Below, piece after piece: positions 34,290 to 45,589 of a stretch of 64,000 nucleotides of DNA; position 1 is the stretch's first letter, and each line of letters starts with the position of its first letter. The stretch lies in NCBI GenBank assembly GCA_963580285.1, contig OY757011.1, positions 156,291,245-156,355,244 on the forward strand. The letters are read 5' to 3'. Source of the stretch: Lucinisca nassula (lineage: Eukaryota > Mollusca > Bivalvia > Lucinida > Lucinidae). The notes under the pieces are model-generated. The model saw only the letters and a list, made by a program, of their open reading frames with translations. It did no database searches and was not told the DNA's origin. The position numbers were made by a program, and so were the translations under genes.

Positions 34290-34800
34290 TTCTTAAATGA
34301 GGGTGTATACAGGCCATTATTTGCCCTTTCTTTTTGGAGCCTGTGACCTTAAAAATAAGGTCAATGTCACTAAGATTTAATCAAAGCTTTGGTAGGTGGC
34401 AATTATATATTGTACCAAGTTTGACCAAATTTCATTGATTCGTTCATGATATAGGGTGCAATTTTTTGGGGGCAGTGCCCTTGAAAATCAGGTTAAGATC
34501 ACCAAAATCTCAACATATCTTTGATAGGTTGCAATAATATATTGTACCAAGTTTGACCAAATTTCATTCATTTATTCATGATATAGGATGCAGACAAGAC
34601 AAAATTGACAGTATTTAGGGGCCTGTGTCCTTGAAAATAAGGTCAAGGACACCAAAATCTAATCAAATCTTTGTAGGTTGCAATGATGTATTGTACCAAG
34701 TTTGACCAAATTTCATGAAATAGGGTTCAGACAAGCCATTTTGGTCCAAAACTTTCTTTTGGGGGTCTGTGCCATCAAAACCTAATGACTGTTTTCCCCC
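34290..34800 (+). repeat. ~130-bp tandem repeat, about 4 units
   Basis: GGTTGCAATGATATATTGTA, CCAAGTTTGACCAAATTTCA, TTGAAAATAAGGTCAAGG and CACCAAAATCTAATCAAATC recur. Same family as 30778-31660. Confidence 0.8.
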
Positions 34801-34989
34801 ATTCTAATGATGTAATAATAAGTCTCCCGACTACTTTCGGGGGATTTAAATATATCATCTGCTCAGGAATTTAACTTGGTGCCTTTCAGTGGTCACTGGT
34901 TGAAGTATATTTGTTTCCTTTTTCATTGGTCGTCTACTCATTATTAAAGGAAAGAATTTGCACCTGCACCTTTATGGGTCTATTCTTAA

Positions 34990-35330
34990 GGGGAATGGGA
35001 ACACCTGGTAGATTTTCCGCCATTTTTCAAAGGGAGACAAGATCGGGACTTCCTGTTCACTTTTCTATAAGCCCTGTACCACTGGAAAAAGGGGTCAACT
35101 CTATGGGGGGGGGGGGGGAGTTTTTGCTACTCAGGCGCAAATTCTTTCATTTATAAGAGTTGACGGAGACAAAAATACTTTTACAGGAGTTGCCTCCCCT
35201 GATGGTGTTCCCATTCCTTTTAAAGGAAAGAATTTGCTCCTAAGGAGCAAATCCTTTCCTTTAGGGTAGACCCCTTTTTCTGAGAAGCTTGAAATGCAAG
35301 AGGTGTTGCCTCCCCTTTTGAAAAAAAATA
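34990..35330. mobile_element. P4 MITE, rearranged
   Basis: TTAA (34986-34989) then GGGGAATGGGAACACC. Further on, GGTGTTCCCATTCC (35206-35219) and the hairpin AAGGAAAGAATTTGCTCCTA / mirror (35221-35262). The order of blocks is shuffled relative to 50765-50988. Confidence 0.65.
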
Positions 35331-35812
35331 ACAGAAAATTCACTTCCCTATAATTATTGTTACAGTATTGATTATTCATTTTTCACTTTTAACCGCCTTT
35401 TTTTAAACCGGACAGCTTATGTTTAACAAGTAGGTGGAGTCCCGTTTCATGACCTTAATCTATTCATAGCCTGTATGACTATATTAGTTACCACCCAAAT
35501 ATTGGGATTATTTGTGTATTTCCAAGTGAAAAATTAATACGCCTTAAACATGTTCAACTTGTTGACTCGCTATAGTGATTGCGGATTCAATATCTTAAAA
35601 TACTTACATAACAGCAATCAAAGTGTATAGCGTGTGACTGACATTTAGTTGCCTGTTAAAATTAATGCGCAATACATACAGGATTTGTAAACATTAGACT
35701 TCATTACCATAAAATGAATAATTTCATGATCAGTTGATAAAAGTCCACCCAAACACTCAGCCTGACGATGTTTCACGTTCTGACCCCACCATGAAAAATA
35801 TCAAAATCATGT
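35331..35812. other. No recognised feature
   Basis: AT-rich, apparently unique. No supported frame. Confidence 0.4.
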
Positions 35813-35816
35813 TTAA

Positions 35817-36804
35817 CCCATTTTGTACCAGAAACCCCAAAACGGGTAGTTGACAAACAGTGCAGGCCCAGATCAGACGCCGCTACACTGTTTGCAAAAA
35901 GTTAAGCCATTTTCCGAATACATTTTGAAGAACCCTTTTTTAGCTCGTCTGTTTTTTGAAAAAAAAAAAAAACTTTCGAGCTATTGTCATCACTCCGGCG
36001 TCTGCGTTGTCGTTGTCGTCGTCTGGCGTCGTCTGGCGTCGTCGTTCCAAAAAAACTTAACCTTGGCTATAACTTAAAAAGTATTAGACCTAGCCTCATG
36101 AAACTTCATACACACACTCATCATCACAAGAGCTACATTTTGACCAAGGACCATAACAACATTGTTGATTTTGGCTGAATTATCTCCCCTTTTCCAATTT
36201 TTTCTGAAACACATTTTTTGCTCTCATTTTAATACTATTCACAACAGAGCCGTCAAACTTCACATGAATGTTCCTTGGGACAAGACCTTTTCAGTGATAC
36301 CACACTTTTTGATCTGTGACCTTGACCTTTGAACTTTGACCTATTTTTCGAAAATTTAACCGAAAACCTTAACCTTGACCATATTTCCAAAAGTATTTGG
36401 CCTACCTTCATGAAACTTCATACACATACTCACCATCACAAGAGCTACATTCCCTACAAGTTTTATAACTCCATCTTGCAATTTGATTGAATTATCTCCC
36501 CTTTTCTCTCCGTTTTTTTAAATTGTTTTTGTCTCTTATTTCAATACTATTCACAACAGAGCCTTCCAACTTCACATGAATGTTCCTTGGGACAAGACCT
36601 TTTCAGTCATACAACGCTTTTTGACCTGTGACCTTGACCTTTGACCTATTTTTCGAAAAATTAACCAAAAAACTTAACCTTGACCATATTTCCAGAAGTA
36701 TGGAAAAACAGACGAGCATGGCGCCGCTTGCGGTGCTCTTGTTTTAAATGGACTCTTGTTACATACATGTATAAGGATGAACATTCCATTTGGTACAAAA
36801 AGGG
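35817..36804 (-). mobile_element. P2 MITE split by an E element
   Basis: TTAA (35813-35816), CCCATTTTGTACCAGAAACC, core K with a deleted right arm, AAGTTAAGCCATTTTCCGAA. After the insertion it continues AAATGGACTCTTG ... CATTTGGTACAAAAAGGG. The right TTAA has become TTCA. Confidence 0.78.
35936..36743 (-). mobile_element. Short E element nested in P2
   Basis: On the minus strand it starts ACAAGAGCACCGCAAGCGGC, then GCTCGTCTGTTTTTCC. It holds two ~340-bp repeats (TGACCTTTGACCT, AGAGATAATTCAATCAAA-like). It ends with a GACGACGACAACGACAACGC tail and AAACAGACGAGCTAAAAA. The subterminal pair GCTCGTCTGTTTTT/AAAAACAGACGAGC is inverted. Confidence 0.75.
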
Positions 36805-37742
36805 TTCATGACTTCTATAAATGCTGTGTGAGTGTACTTTTTGAATATTAGGCAAAATCTTATAAGTTATTTTGCTACTGTTTATAGAATTATGTTGTTG
36901 GTTAAGAGAAGCTTGAATATTAGTCCTTAAGACACCAAGAAAAACTTCATCAGAAAATGCTGTATGCTTATGCCGTCTGCTGAATCTTCTTGCAAACTTT
37001 TAAAACATAACAAGATCATTGGATCATTTTCTGTATTTCTTCATGAAACTACACTTACACCCCCTATAACACTATGGGGTCCAGAGCAGAAACAGTTTTA
37101 TAATATAATAATAGCTGACCGCGGCGTCTGATCTGGGCCTGCACTGTTTGCCAAGGTAGCCCTTTAGGGGTTTCTGGTACTGAATGGGTTAAGCGACCAC
37201 CTTTCAGACTGTTCAAAGACCACTTTTGAATAGTCCCGAAGGTGGTAGTCGTCAGGCCTTATAGGCCACTTTAAAACAGTCCCATATAAGTTACTGTACA
37301 TTTTGCCGTTCTTAGGTTTTATCATGAGTGATTTAAATACGGTAACATATGGTAAAATAGATAGGAATGAATTGTGTACTGAAAGGATGATGCAATATTT
37401 ACAATCTGTGATATACCATATTTTACCATGTCCTGTTTAATTAAACAACTATGTCCCACATATTTTTTCTTTCTTTGTACTGAAGCTTCCTAGCTTCTTA
37501 TTAATATTTTTTTCTGATAAAACACATACCGTATTATAAATATCTATAATCTGCCTAAGTGATTAATATTTGATCTTGCTTTTCTCATATAAGTGTTTTT
37601 CAAATATTTCTATTATTCTTATTCATACATGTGTATGCCTTTTTTGTTGTTCAACATGTGTGTCATAGCTGTAACTAAACTGAAGATGGCTTTTAAACAG
37701 ATGAACAAATTCACCTCAAATTAAGGTTTAACTGTAACTCCC
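36805..37742. other. Repeat fragments in AT-rich sequence
   Basis: A P7-type block lies near 36925-37015 (CCGTCTGCTGAATCTTCTTG). A P2 right end lies at 37117-37187 (CGGCGTCTGATCTGGGCC to TACTGAATGGG). A hairpin of the GACCACCTTTGGGACTGTTC type spans 37194-37247. The rest is featureless. Confidence 0.5.
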
Positions 37743-37746
37743 TTAA

Positions 37747-37966
37747 CTCATTTAGTACCAGATACCCCAAAACGAGTAGCTGGCAAACAGCGCAGGCCCA
37801 GATCAGACGCCGCAGAGCGCGGCGTCTGATCAGGGCCTACACTGTTTGCTAAAAGTTCAGTCATTTTCCAAATCAGTTTTGAAGGAAACACAACCTGACA
37901 CCCCTAAAGTTTGAAATGGACTCCTTCTATATATAAGGTGGTAGATTCCATGTGGTACTAAAAGGG
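37747..37966 (-). mobile_element. P2 MITE, intact, TTAA flanks
   Basis: 220 bp, TTAA at 37743-37746 and 37967-37970. Ends CTCATTTAGTACCAGATACC and CATGTGGTACTAAAAGGG. Core K with tip GACGCCGCAGAGCGCGGCGT is nearly perfect. Confidence 0.88.
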
Positions 37967-38090
37967 TTAAAGGTTAAGAATAATCCTATTTTGTAAGCAA
38001 GTCAGATACCAGGGTCCAGTTAAAATTTTTATCATCAGCTAACATTTTTGATGAAGGCCATGTGAATACAGTAAAAATGCTAAAAATTCA

Positions 38091-38231
38091 GACTGTCCAT
38101 GCTTATAAACACTATTGGTTTCATTGGGCGACAAATTTCATCTCAATGTCGGGTAAAAGTCCCACAAAATTGGAAGCAATGTTTTCAAAATGACCTATAC
38201 AGTGTTGACGGGGACGTTTAACCTCAAATCA
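38091..38231 (+). mobile_element. SINE-A, 5' truncated
   Basis: It starts at GACTGTCCATGCTTATAAAC and keeps the 3' half to GTTTAACCTCAAATCAAAAA. 5' truncation fits incomplete reverse transcription. Confidence 0.85.
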
Positions 38232-38499
38232 AAAATATGATATGTGACTCGGGGTAATAGGTCCAGAGCAGAATTCAACAGTGTCAAATTCGGGATCGCC
38301 AAATAAGTCAAAGACAGACCTTGTGGACACGGCCTGAATTTGCGTTTTGATTTAGCACCTTCAATCATGTCACATACATCATATATAATACAGCTGCAAA
38401 AAAAAAAAAAAAAAAAAAAAAAATATGAAATTGTGCAAATTCCATATAAACTGCAAAATAGTCAGCTACAGTCAAACTTCAACAGCTCGAATTACTTAA

Positions 38500-38728
38500 G
38501 GGGAATGGATACACCTTCAGGGGAGGTAACTCCTGCAAAAGTATTTTTGTCTCCGCTGTCAATAGGGGTCAACTCTTAAAGGAAAGAATTTGCTCCTGAG
38601 GAGCAAATTCTTTCCTTTAAGGGTGGATCCCTTTTTCAGTGAAACAAGGCTTATAGAAAAGTGAACAGAAAGTCCCGAAAGTTGTCTCCCTTTGAAAAAT
38701 GGCGGAAAAAACTGCCAAGTGTTTGTGA
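38500..38728. mobile_element. P4 MITE
   Basis: TTAA (38496-38499), GGGGAATGGATACACC, the perfect hairpin AAAGGAAAGAATTTGCTCCT / mirror (38578-38619), then TTGTCTCCCTTTGAAAAATG. The right terminus is worn. An A-run of 24 lies just upstream (38400-38423). Confidence 0.75.
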
Positions 38729-38784
38729 CAGGCAAAGTTCTAATTACTGAGGGCAAATAAAAGCATAAAGTGATGAGTCAAAAT

Positions 38785-38890
38785 GGGAATAACTTAAGGA
38801 GATATTTTTTTATCTTCTATGTAATAAAGGAATGGTGTGTTTACTCATTAGAATTGCCTCACTGATGCGTACACACAACATACCTTTTCA
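38785..38890. repeat. C-type hairpin fragment
   Basis: GTGTGTTTACTCATTAGAAT and TGATGCGTACACACAAC form a decayed core H. Confidence 0.4.
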
Positions 38891-39057
38891 GAAAAACCTG
38901 CATGAATTATCATAAAATCTTGGGCACTGGGAAGAATTCTCTTGGGGCTCAAGAACGGGTTTTAATAAACCATGGTAAATGAGTCATCCAAGTTTGAGTT
39001 ATCAAAGTTCCACTATATTAACAAGACCAGTCACAGTGCTCAATGATGACAATATTC

Positions 39058-39147
39058 CCAGCCAGCAAAGAATGCCGGGCCAACGTCGGGCCGATAGCGG
39101 TACCGCTATCGCCCCGACGTTGGCCCGTGGTTGGTGCTGGCAGGGTT
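39058..39147. mobile_element. 90-bp palindromic MITE
   Basis: CCAGCCAGCA ... TGCTGGCAGG ends enclose CGGGCCAACGTCGGGCCGAT and the mirror around AGCGGTACCGCT. Single copy in the window. Confidence 0.75.
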
Positions 39148-39291
39148 CAGACATCAACAAATCAACAAATTTGAACAGATCAAATCATCAAACGTCTTCA
39201 ACTAGAGTGAACAGGAAAACAGTCCAGACTCTTCAGACAGCTCTTGTTCTGGGTCTGTAGTCTGTAAAATTCCACTATAAACCCTTATCCT

Positions 39292-39490
39292 ACTGTTCAC
39301 CACAACCCCTTTACCTTTGTAAACAGTGTAGTTCCAGATCAGATGGTTTCTGAAGCCATCTGATCTGGATCTACACTGTCATTCAGTTTGTGAATCTGTG
39401 GTTTAAAAAAACAACATCATATCATGTAATCTGATTGGCTGATAGTCAGAAATGGGTGTGGCTAATAAAATTATTCAGCATGATAATCGG
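39292..39490 (-). mobile_element. P3 MITE
   Basis: CCCTTATCCTACTGTTCACC to TTATTCAGCATGATAATCGG. Right TTAA at 39491-39494; the left flank is ATAA. Core K: GTAGTTCCAGATCAGATGG and mirror. Confidence 0.8.
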
Positions 39491-39653
39491 TTAAGAAATT
39501 TAAGACAAAAACTTCTTTAGAAAATATATTTATAAGGTTTGAGTTCACCTTTCTTTGTGTTTTCTACACCCAATGTCCTCTTGTAAGAGACCACCTTTGG
39601 GTCTGTTCAAAAGTGGTTTTAAAGACGAGTTTTGAACAGTCCTAAAGCTGGTC

Positions 39654-39938
39654 TTGATGAATTTTACCATATTTCAGTCTGAATTTCTAGAGATTTTACA
39701 ACATGAAGGTGACAAAGTAGGTCAAGAGACAAGCTGTTACACACCGACCCTAAACAAAGACAGCTGGAAATGTTTCTGCCACTCAGTCACAAGTCACGAG
39801 AATATGTGGCTCAGCCACGACTCAATTTCCACGTCAGAAAATTTTATTGTCAATACGTGTATGCAGGATCATGAGGATTGCAATAAAATTCAGGCAATAT
39901 GGACTATTGAAAAACAGTCTGATAGTTTGAGCCACTGA
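39654..39938 (+). CDS. Unrecognised small open frame, possible exon
   Basis: I do not recognise this protein. The 94-residue frame begins in a repeat end but from about 39678 onward shows no repeat signature. TTTTACCATATTTCAG at 39661-39676 could serve as a splice acceptor in front of SEFLEILQHEGDKVGQ. The rest is rich in Cys, His and Trp (WKCFCHSV, NTCMQDHEDCNK) without a motif I can name. No signal peptide or membrane segment is visible. It may be a single internal exon, a gene relic or chance. Low confidence. Confidence 0.22.
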   Translation: MMNFTIFQSEFLEILQHEGDKVGQETSCYTPTLNKDSWKCFCHSVTSHENMWLSHDSISTSENFIVNTCMQDHEDCNKIQAIWTIEKQSDSLSH

Positions 39939-39977
39939 GAATGATGATCAGAAGGCCAGATTTTAAAAAAAAAATTG

Positions 39978-40234
39978 AGGTTTCACGGCCATGTCAAGAC
40001 TATATGGGTCATTTTGGAGACTTTGCTTCCGATTTTTGGGGACTTTTACCTGCCATTGAGATGAAATTACCGGTACATCCCTAGCCCTACCGCCCAAAGA
40101 AACTGTCTGGGTTTAAGGACAGGCCCGACTTGCACTCGACTTGCACTACTTTTCCTGTCTAAGCAGTTTACAAGTACCCATTTCGGTTAGTTTCATGCTC
40201 TGCGCATAAGCACCTATGCATGCTGCCCAATCTC
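39978..40234 (-). mobile_element. SINE-A, old copy
   Basis: TGAGGTTTCACGGCCATGTC, TTTTGGAGACTTTGCTTCCG, CATTGAGATGAAATTACC, ending near CATGCTGCCCAATCTC. Diverged, with head bases lost. Confidence 0.75.
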
Positions 40235-40427
40235 TGGGATTTTCCTAGTGCACATTTGGGGCCGGATGGAAACACATATTCTATTTTTAGCCACAGTGAC
40301 CTTGACCTTGACTTGACCTATATGAAATTTATGTCACACACACAGCTACATCACACCGTGACTGCTTATGCAAAATTGAATTTAATCGGTGAAGATAATT
40401 ATGTGGAATTACCGTTCCCATAACAAG

Positions 40428-42437
40428 GAACAAGAGGCCCATGAGCCACTACGCTCACCAGAGCTCAGGGGAGGCACAGGCCACTGTATTTTAACAAGAA
40501 TATATATGGTTAAGGGGTGGGGATCTGTAGAAAACACAAAGAAAGGTGATCTCAAACCTTATAAATATATTTTCTAAAGACGTTTTTGTCTTAAATTTCT
40601 TAACCCATTATCTTGCTGAATAATTTGGGCCTTTTATGAAGTGGAGGGGCTGGGGAGGGGCCCGATGCATCCCGGGGCCCCCAGGTAAGTGTCGCTGAAT
40701 GCGTCTTATCATAAGGGTTTCTGAGATATATGGCCTTTTATGACGTGGAGGGGGTTGGACAGGCCCACAAGGCACCCCAGGGGGGACCCCAGCTTGGTGT
40801 CACTGAATGTGTCTTATCATAAGGAACAAGAATATATATGGTTTAGGGGGGGGGGGGGGGGGGAGATCTGTAAGGTTTCCGAGATTTTGCCCTTTTATGA
40901 AGTGGAAGGGTGGGGCATGTCCCAGGGCATTCCAGGGGACCCCCATGAATGTCCCTAATCATATATGGTTTAGGGGTGGGGCTCTGAACAGTTTCTCGGA
41001 TATATGACCTTTTGTGGAGTTGAAGGGTGGCCCCGGCAAACCCAAGCAGACCCTGAGGTTGGTGTCACTGAACGTGTCTTATCATAAGGAATAAGCGTAT
41101 ATATGGTTAAGGGTGGGGATCTGAAAGGTTTCTGAGATATCGGGCCCTTTATGAAGTGGAGGGGGTGGGGCAAGGCCCGGGCGCATCCCAGGTTGGTGCC
41201 ACTGAATGGGTCTTATCATAAGGAACAAGAACATAATATTATATGGTTAAGGGATGGGGATCTTAATGGTTTCTGAGATGTATGGCCTTTTATGAAGTGG
41301 AGGGGCTGGGGCAGGGCCCCGGCGCATCCCAGGGGCCACCAGGTTGGTGTCACTGAATGTGTCTTATCATAAGGAACAAGAATATATAGGTTAAGAGGTT
41401 GGGATCTGTAAGGTTTCCGAGATATTGGGCCTTTTATGAAGTGGAGGGGCAGGGGCAAGGACCCAGCCCATCCCGAGGCCCCCAGGTTGGGGTCACTGAA
41501 TGTGTCTTATCATAAGGAACAAGAATATATATGGTTTAGGGGTGGGGATCTCTGTAAGGTTGTCGAGGTATTGGGCCATTTTTACGAAGTGGAGGGGGTA
41601 GGGCAAAGCCCCGGCGCATCCAAAGTTGGTGTCACTGAATGCGTCTTATCATAAGGAACAAGAATATATATGGTTAAGGGGTGGGGATCTTAATGGTTTC
41701 TGAGATATATGGCCTTTTATGAAGTGGAGTGGGTGGGGCAGGGCCCCGGCGCATCTCAGGGGGCACCAGGTTGGTGCCACTGAATGTGTCTTATCATAAG
41801 GAACAAGAATATATATGGTTTAGGGGTGGGGATCTGAAAGGTTTCTGAGATATTGGGCCCTTTATGAAGTGGAGGGGGTGGAGGCAAGGCCCGGGCGCAT
41901 CTCAGGGGCCCCCAGGTTGGTGTGTCTGAATGCATCTTATCGTAAGGAACAAGATATATATGGTTTAGGAGTGGGAATCTTAATGGTTTCTGAGATATAT
42001 GGCCTTTTATGAAGTGGAGGATGTGTGGCAGCACAACCCAAGAACCCCCAGGTTGGCAAAAATGCATAAGGCTGAGAGAAGCTTACTCAAGAAACATTTC
42101 TATAGAAGTTTGTCAAAATATCTGCAAAGGCTTGGCAGTAAATGCCTTTTTCCAATTTTCCCCATTATAAGTCTATGGAAACTCTAAGTTGCCATAGCAA
42201 CCAAAGTAATGAGCCTATTTTCATTAAAAAAAAAAAAAACAAAAAAAAAAAACAAAAAAAAAACACTTTCAATCCCCCAGCCCAAGGATGCTACAGATGA
42301 AATTTGGGCTGAATCGGCCCAATGGCTTCAGAGGAGATGTCGTTTGAAAGTGTTGACGTCAAACGACATACGTCAGACGACGACGACGGACAACTGCCTA
42401 TCCTATAAGCTACCCCGGAGCCGAAGCTGGGGAGCTA
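40428..42437 (+). mobile_element. E element with ~145-bp array
   Basis: 5': AACAAGAGGCCCATGAGCC then ACGCTCACCAGAGC. About nine units from 40630 to 42050: CTTTTATGAAGTGGAGGGG, TGGTGTCACTGAATGTGTCT, TATCATAAGGAACAAGAATA and TTTCTGAGATATATGGCC. 3': CAGAGGAGATGTCGTTTGAA, GTCAGACGACGACGACGGAC, then CCGGAGCCGAAGCTGGGGAGCTAAAA-like end. Plus-strand GC-rich frames here are repeat by-products. A G-run lies at 40847-40863. Confidence 0.8.
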
Positions 42438-43330
42438 AAAGATACACAGAGCAGCCAGATACACACCAACAGACACCTATATACTCTGCTCAAACTTTGT
42501 TTGCAGGGAGGAGCTGGGTATAAAATAAACACAAATTAGGGCCAACTTGTTCAAGCTAACTAGCACAATTAGTGACATGGAAACATTTTAGAAAAGGACA
42601 CCACTGGTTGAATGATTTCCTGTTGACAGGTCATCATATTATTTGTCACAATTATTAAAACCCAGCTATTACTGGAATGCAGCCTTAGTTTATCACATGT
42701 GCATGCATGAGTGCTCTCAAGCTCTGCCCTCAAAATGCGGCACATCTACCGGTAGTTTTCAATTTTTATTTGACAGTATCATATGGGCCCCATCAAGCGA
42801 TTTTGGTACTTATCGCCTATGCGAGCAGCGAAGGTTCAGGCGAGCCTGCGCATCCGCGCAGTCTCGCCAGAACCTTCGCTGCTCGCTCATACAAGCAGTG
42901 AATCAAGAGGAACCTTCAGACAGAAAGCCATATCCCTGGCCCCTCTGAATGGCTGGGCATGCGCAGTTAAAATTTGCCATGACGGAATGCTCGAAGACAC
43001 AAATTCGCTTGGTGGGTTAATACTCGAAGGATACAAGTAAAAAAGTAGTTGTACCGGTAATTGATTGTGAAATATTGCTAATTTTGATTTTATGTTACAT
43101 TGTAGAGAGCATTTGCAATCTGTGACTGCTATGCACTTACATATTAACAAGTTTTGGGTCAAAGCAATGTGGGCTTAGCATGGGCTCAGCAGAGACAAGC
43201 TTTTGGTAAAAGCTAATACTTTACGCATTCTCAAAGCTGTGAATTCTGGCATTATGTTAGGAAACTTGTGTACGTGAGTAAACGGGTGACCACTACCCTG
43301 TCATACGAGAGCCCACAAGCAAGGGAGACA
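42438..43330. other. Mostly unassigned; 66-bp GC-rich palindrome
   Basis: 42821-42886 is a near-perfect inverted repeat: GCGAGCAGCGAAGGTTC ... GAACCTTCGCTGCTCGC around GCGCATCCGCGC. It stands out in base composition from its AT-rich setting. No gene supported around it. Confidence 0.6.
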
Positions 43331-43339
43331 CCATAATGA

Positions 43340-43475
43340 TCTTAAGTATTCGGACAGACAGGCCTAAGCAAACATTGCACACCCAGACCAGACTGCTACT
43401 CACTAGTTGTCATTCCGTCTGCATTTTTTGACTCCTTTTGGATGATGAAACTCTGCTTTGTTGTCTATTGGTTAC
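43340..43475 (+). mobile_element. P5 MITE fragment
   Basis: ATAATGATCTTAAGTATTCG, GGCCTAAGCAAACATTGCAC, a reduced core K, then CCATTCCGTCTGCA-like and GACTCCTTTTGGATGATGAA. Confidence 0.55.
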
Positions 43476-43480
43476 TTTAA

Positions 43481-43701
43481 CCCATTTGGTACCGGAAACC
43501 CCTAAACGGGTATCGTGGCAAACAGTGCAAGCCCAGATCAGACGCCGCAGAACGCGGCGTCTGATCAGGGCCTACACTGTTTGCAAAAAGTTCAGCCATT
43601 TTCCAAATAAATTGTGACGAAAACACACCCTGACACTCATAAATTTTGAAATGGACTCCTGCTATATATAAGGAGGAAGATTCCATTTGGTACAAAAAGG
43701 G
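43481..43701 (-). mobile_element. P2 MITE, intact, TTAA flanks
   Basis: TTAA at 43477-43480 and 43702-43705. Ends CCCATTTGGTACCGGAAACC and CATTTGGTACAAAAAGGG. Core K with tip GACGCCGCAGAACGCGGCGT. 221 bp. Confidence 0.9.
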
Positions 43702-43709
43702 TTAAAAAG

Positions 43710-44300
43710 TCATTGTTGCAAACAGTGCATGTGGACTGAGATCACACTGATCCAAGAGGAATCTGTATGTAAAAATATTTTTTAAAAGTTTGCAAGGTGA
43801 AGGAGGATTCAGCAGACGACATAAACAGTTGTTTCCAGATGCAGTGTTTCATGGCATCTTATTATCAAGCAATTGAAGATTATAACAGAGGATCTTACAT
43901 GAGTGCTCATGTATTATTGAATTTATTAAATGAGTTGTGGAAAAGGGATAAAATGCGAGGCTTTGCATTTTATTCACGATTGTTTACAAAAATGTCAATA
44001 TTCCGCCGTAAGTAAACGCGACGCCGTTAAGGACATCGTACATGTAACGTAACTGGACGTATCTAGCTAATTTGCATATTTAATCCACTAGTGGATTATC
44101 GAAAATATTACATGGCGTTATTACACTCTCAGACGCGACGTCATATGATAAATTAGGAGTAATAAAGGGAGAAAAGAGGTGTATTTGTTGTCATTTTTAT
44201 TGCCACCGAGCTTTGAAATGAGAATTTTTCTTATATCTTGTTGGGACATAAGCGTTTTTTTTTTTTTGTATATTTCAACTGTAGTTTATAACTTGCATCG
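43710..44300. repeat. P7-type block then unassigned sequence
   Basis: CAAACAGTGCATGTGGACTG and CAGCAGACGACATAAACAG (43724-43830) are P7-like. The rest is AT-rich with no supported gene. Confidence 0.4.
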
Positions 44301-44302
44301 TT

Positions 44303-44417
44303 TTTGTTTGTATTGAGGTTTAAGGTCCCAGTCAACATTATTAAGGTAATTTTGGAGACATTCCTTCCAATTCTGTGTGACTTTTATCCAACATTGAGAT
44401 GAAATATCATCTCAAGC
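44303..44417 (-). mobile_element. SINE-A, 3' part only
   Basis: GTATTGAGGTTTAAGGTCCC through AACATTGAGATGAAATATCA, then CTCAAGCC where it stops. Immediately after is a decayed P2-like piece to about 44625 (GCATCTGATCACAACCTTCA, ACTGTTTGCA). Confidence 0.7.
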
Positions 44418-44687
44418 CAGTGAGTACAGCCTAAAGGACCTTCAGTACAGACTGATTTCAACCAGTACAGAATGTGGCATCTGATCACAACCTTCACTGT
44501 TTGCATTTTTTTAGACATTATATTAATAAATTTTTTCCAGTAACTCAACTTTTACCCCTAAATTTCAAATGACACATCCTATATATACTGGTAAAACTGG
44601 AACAGTTTATTCAGGACAAAATGGGCTGTCACCAAGATATTTCCTCCAGTGACCAGCTCCTTTGTTCTTCATCTAACATCTCATCTT

Positions 44688-44885
44688 TAACTCTTCTCCT
44701 ACTGAATAAATTAATTTAGCCATTTCTGACTATCAACCAATCAAAATACGGTGCTTGCTCAATTCACAAACTGCATGACAAACAGTGTAGATCCTGATCA
44801 GATGGCTTCTTCAGATGAAGAAGCCATCTGATCCGGATCTGCATTGTTTACAAAGATAGTTGTTGTGTTCAGCAGGATAAGGGTT
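44688..44885 (+). mobile_element. P3 MITE abutting B1
   Basis: TAACTCTTCTCCTACTGAAT to TTCAGCAGGATAAGGG, with a perfect core K hairpin (GATCAGATGGCTTCTTCAGA / mirror). The next element starts within 2 bp. Confidence 0.75.
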
Positions 44886-44886
44886 C

Positions 44887-45170
44887 ATCACGAAAACACG
44901 TCTATATAATTTTGACCCCTTCAAACCCCACTTTAATGCAGTATAACTGGGGTTTATAGGCGCATTCATTATTGTTCTTATTTCTGCTCAAAAATATAGA
45001 TTGTGGGTACTCGTTAGAACCGCCTCGCCTCGCTGAGGCAGTTCTAACAAGTTCCATCAATCTATGTTTTGAGCAGAAGTATGAAAATATCTGGATTTTT
45101 ACCTGGAAAATTTTACTTTTTGGTGGTAAAATTTCCCAATATATTTGAATAGGTGTGTTTTTGAAAGGTA
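44887..45170 (+). mobile_element. B1 hairpin MITE
   Basis: ATCACGAAAACACGTCTATA ... GAATAGGTGTGTTTTTGAAA ends. Core H at 44995-45065 has an extra CGCCT repeat in the tip. Confidence 0.78.
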
Positions 45171-45227
45171 AAATATCTTACAACTGTGGTCTCTCATTGA
45201 CTGGAACATAAGGACAATTACTGCATT

Positions 45228-45431
45228 TACCCTAAATGTTTGGACACCTTTTAAAGGAGTCTTAAGGTTGTAAAATTATTCATATATTTTTGGTTTCAAA
45301 GACTTTTGGTAAGTGGCAAACTGTAGAGTGTAGACCCTGATTGGACAGCTCCTTCAGGAGCAGGTCTGATCTTGGTCTACATAGTTTACTCAGGCTTTTT
45401 TCTGCTACATCCGAATATTTAGGGAAAATAC
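45228..45431 (-). mobile_element. P6 MITE
   Basis: TTTACCCTAAATGTTTGGAC ... TCCGAATATTTAGGGAAAAT inverted ends, with core K at 45330-45390 (GTGTAGACCCTGATTGGACA / mirror). Confidence 0.6.
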
Positions 45432-45589
45432 AATACTCCTGATGTTACCGTTACAATCAGAATTTGAATATAGATAAATGGACTTGGAACAAATCTCATC
45501 AGGATCTACACTGTCAGACATGCTTACAGGTACAGTGTACTGACAGAAAGATATACAGGGCAGACTCTGATCAGTTGGCATTCCTTACC

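Noticed and set aside
41216..42067. Proline-rich minus-strand frames in the 40.6-42.1 kb region
   Set aside because: The same peptide recurs with the 145-bp DNA period, so these are array translations.
43797..44015. 72-residue frame with SYMSAHVLLNLLNELWKRDK
   Set aside because: It starts in a P7-type repeat, and this kind of translation looks like a dispersed repeat read in frame. Not supported as a gene.
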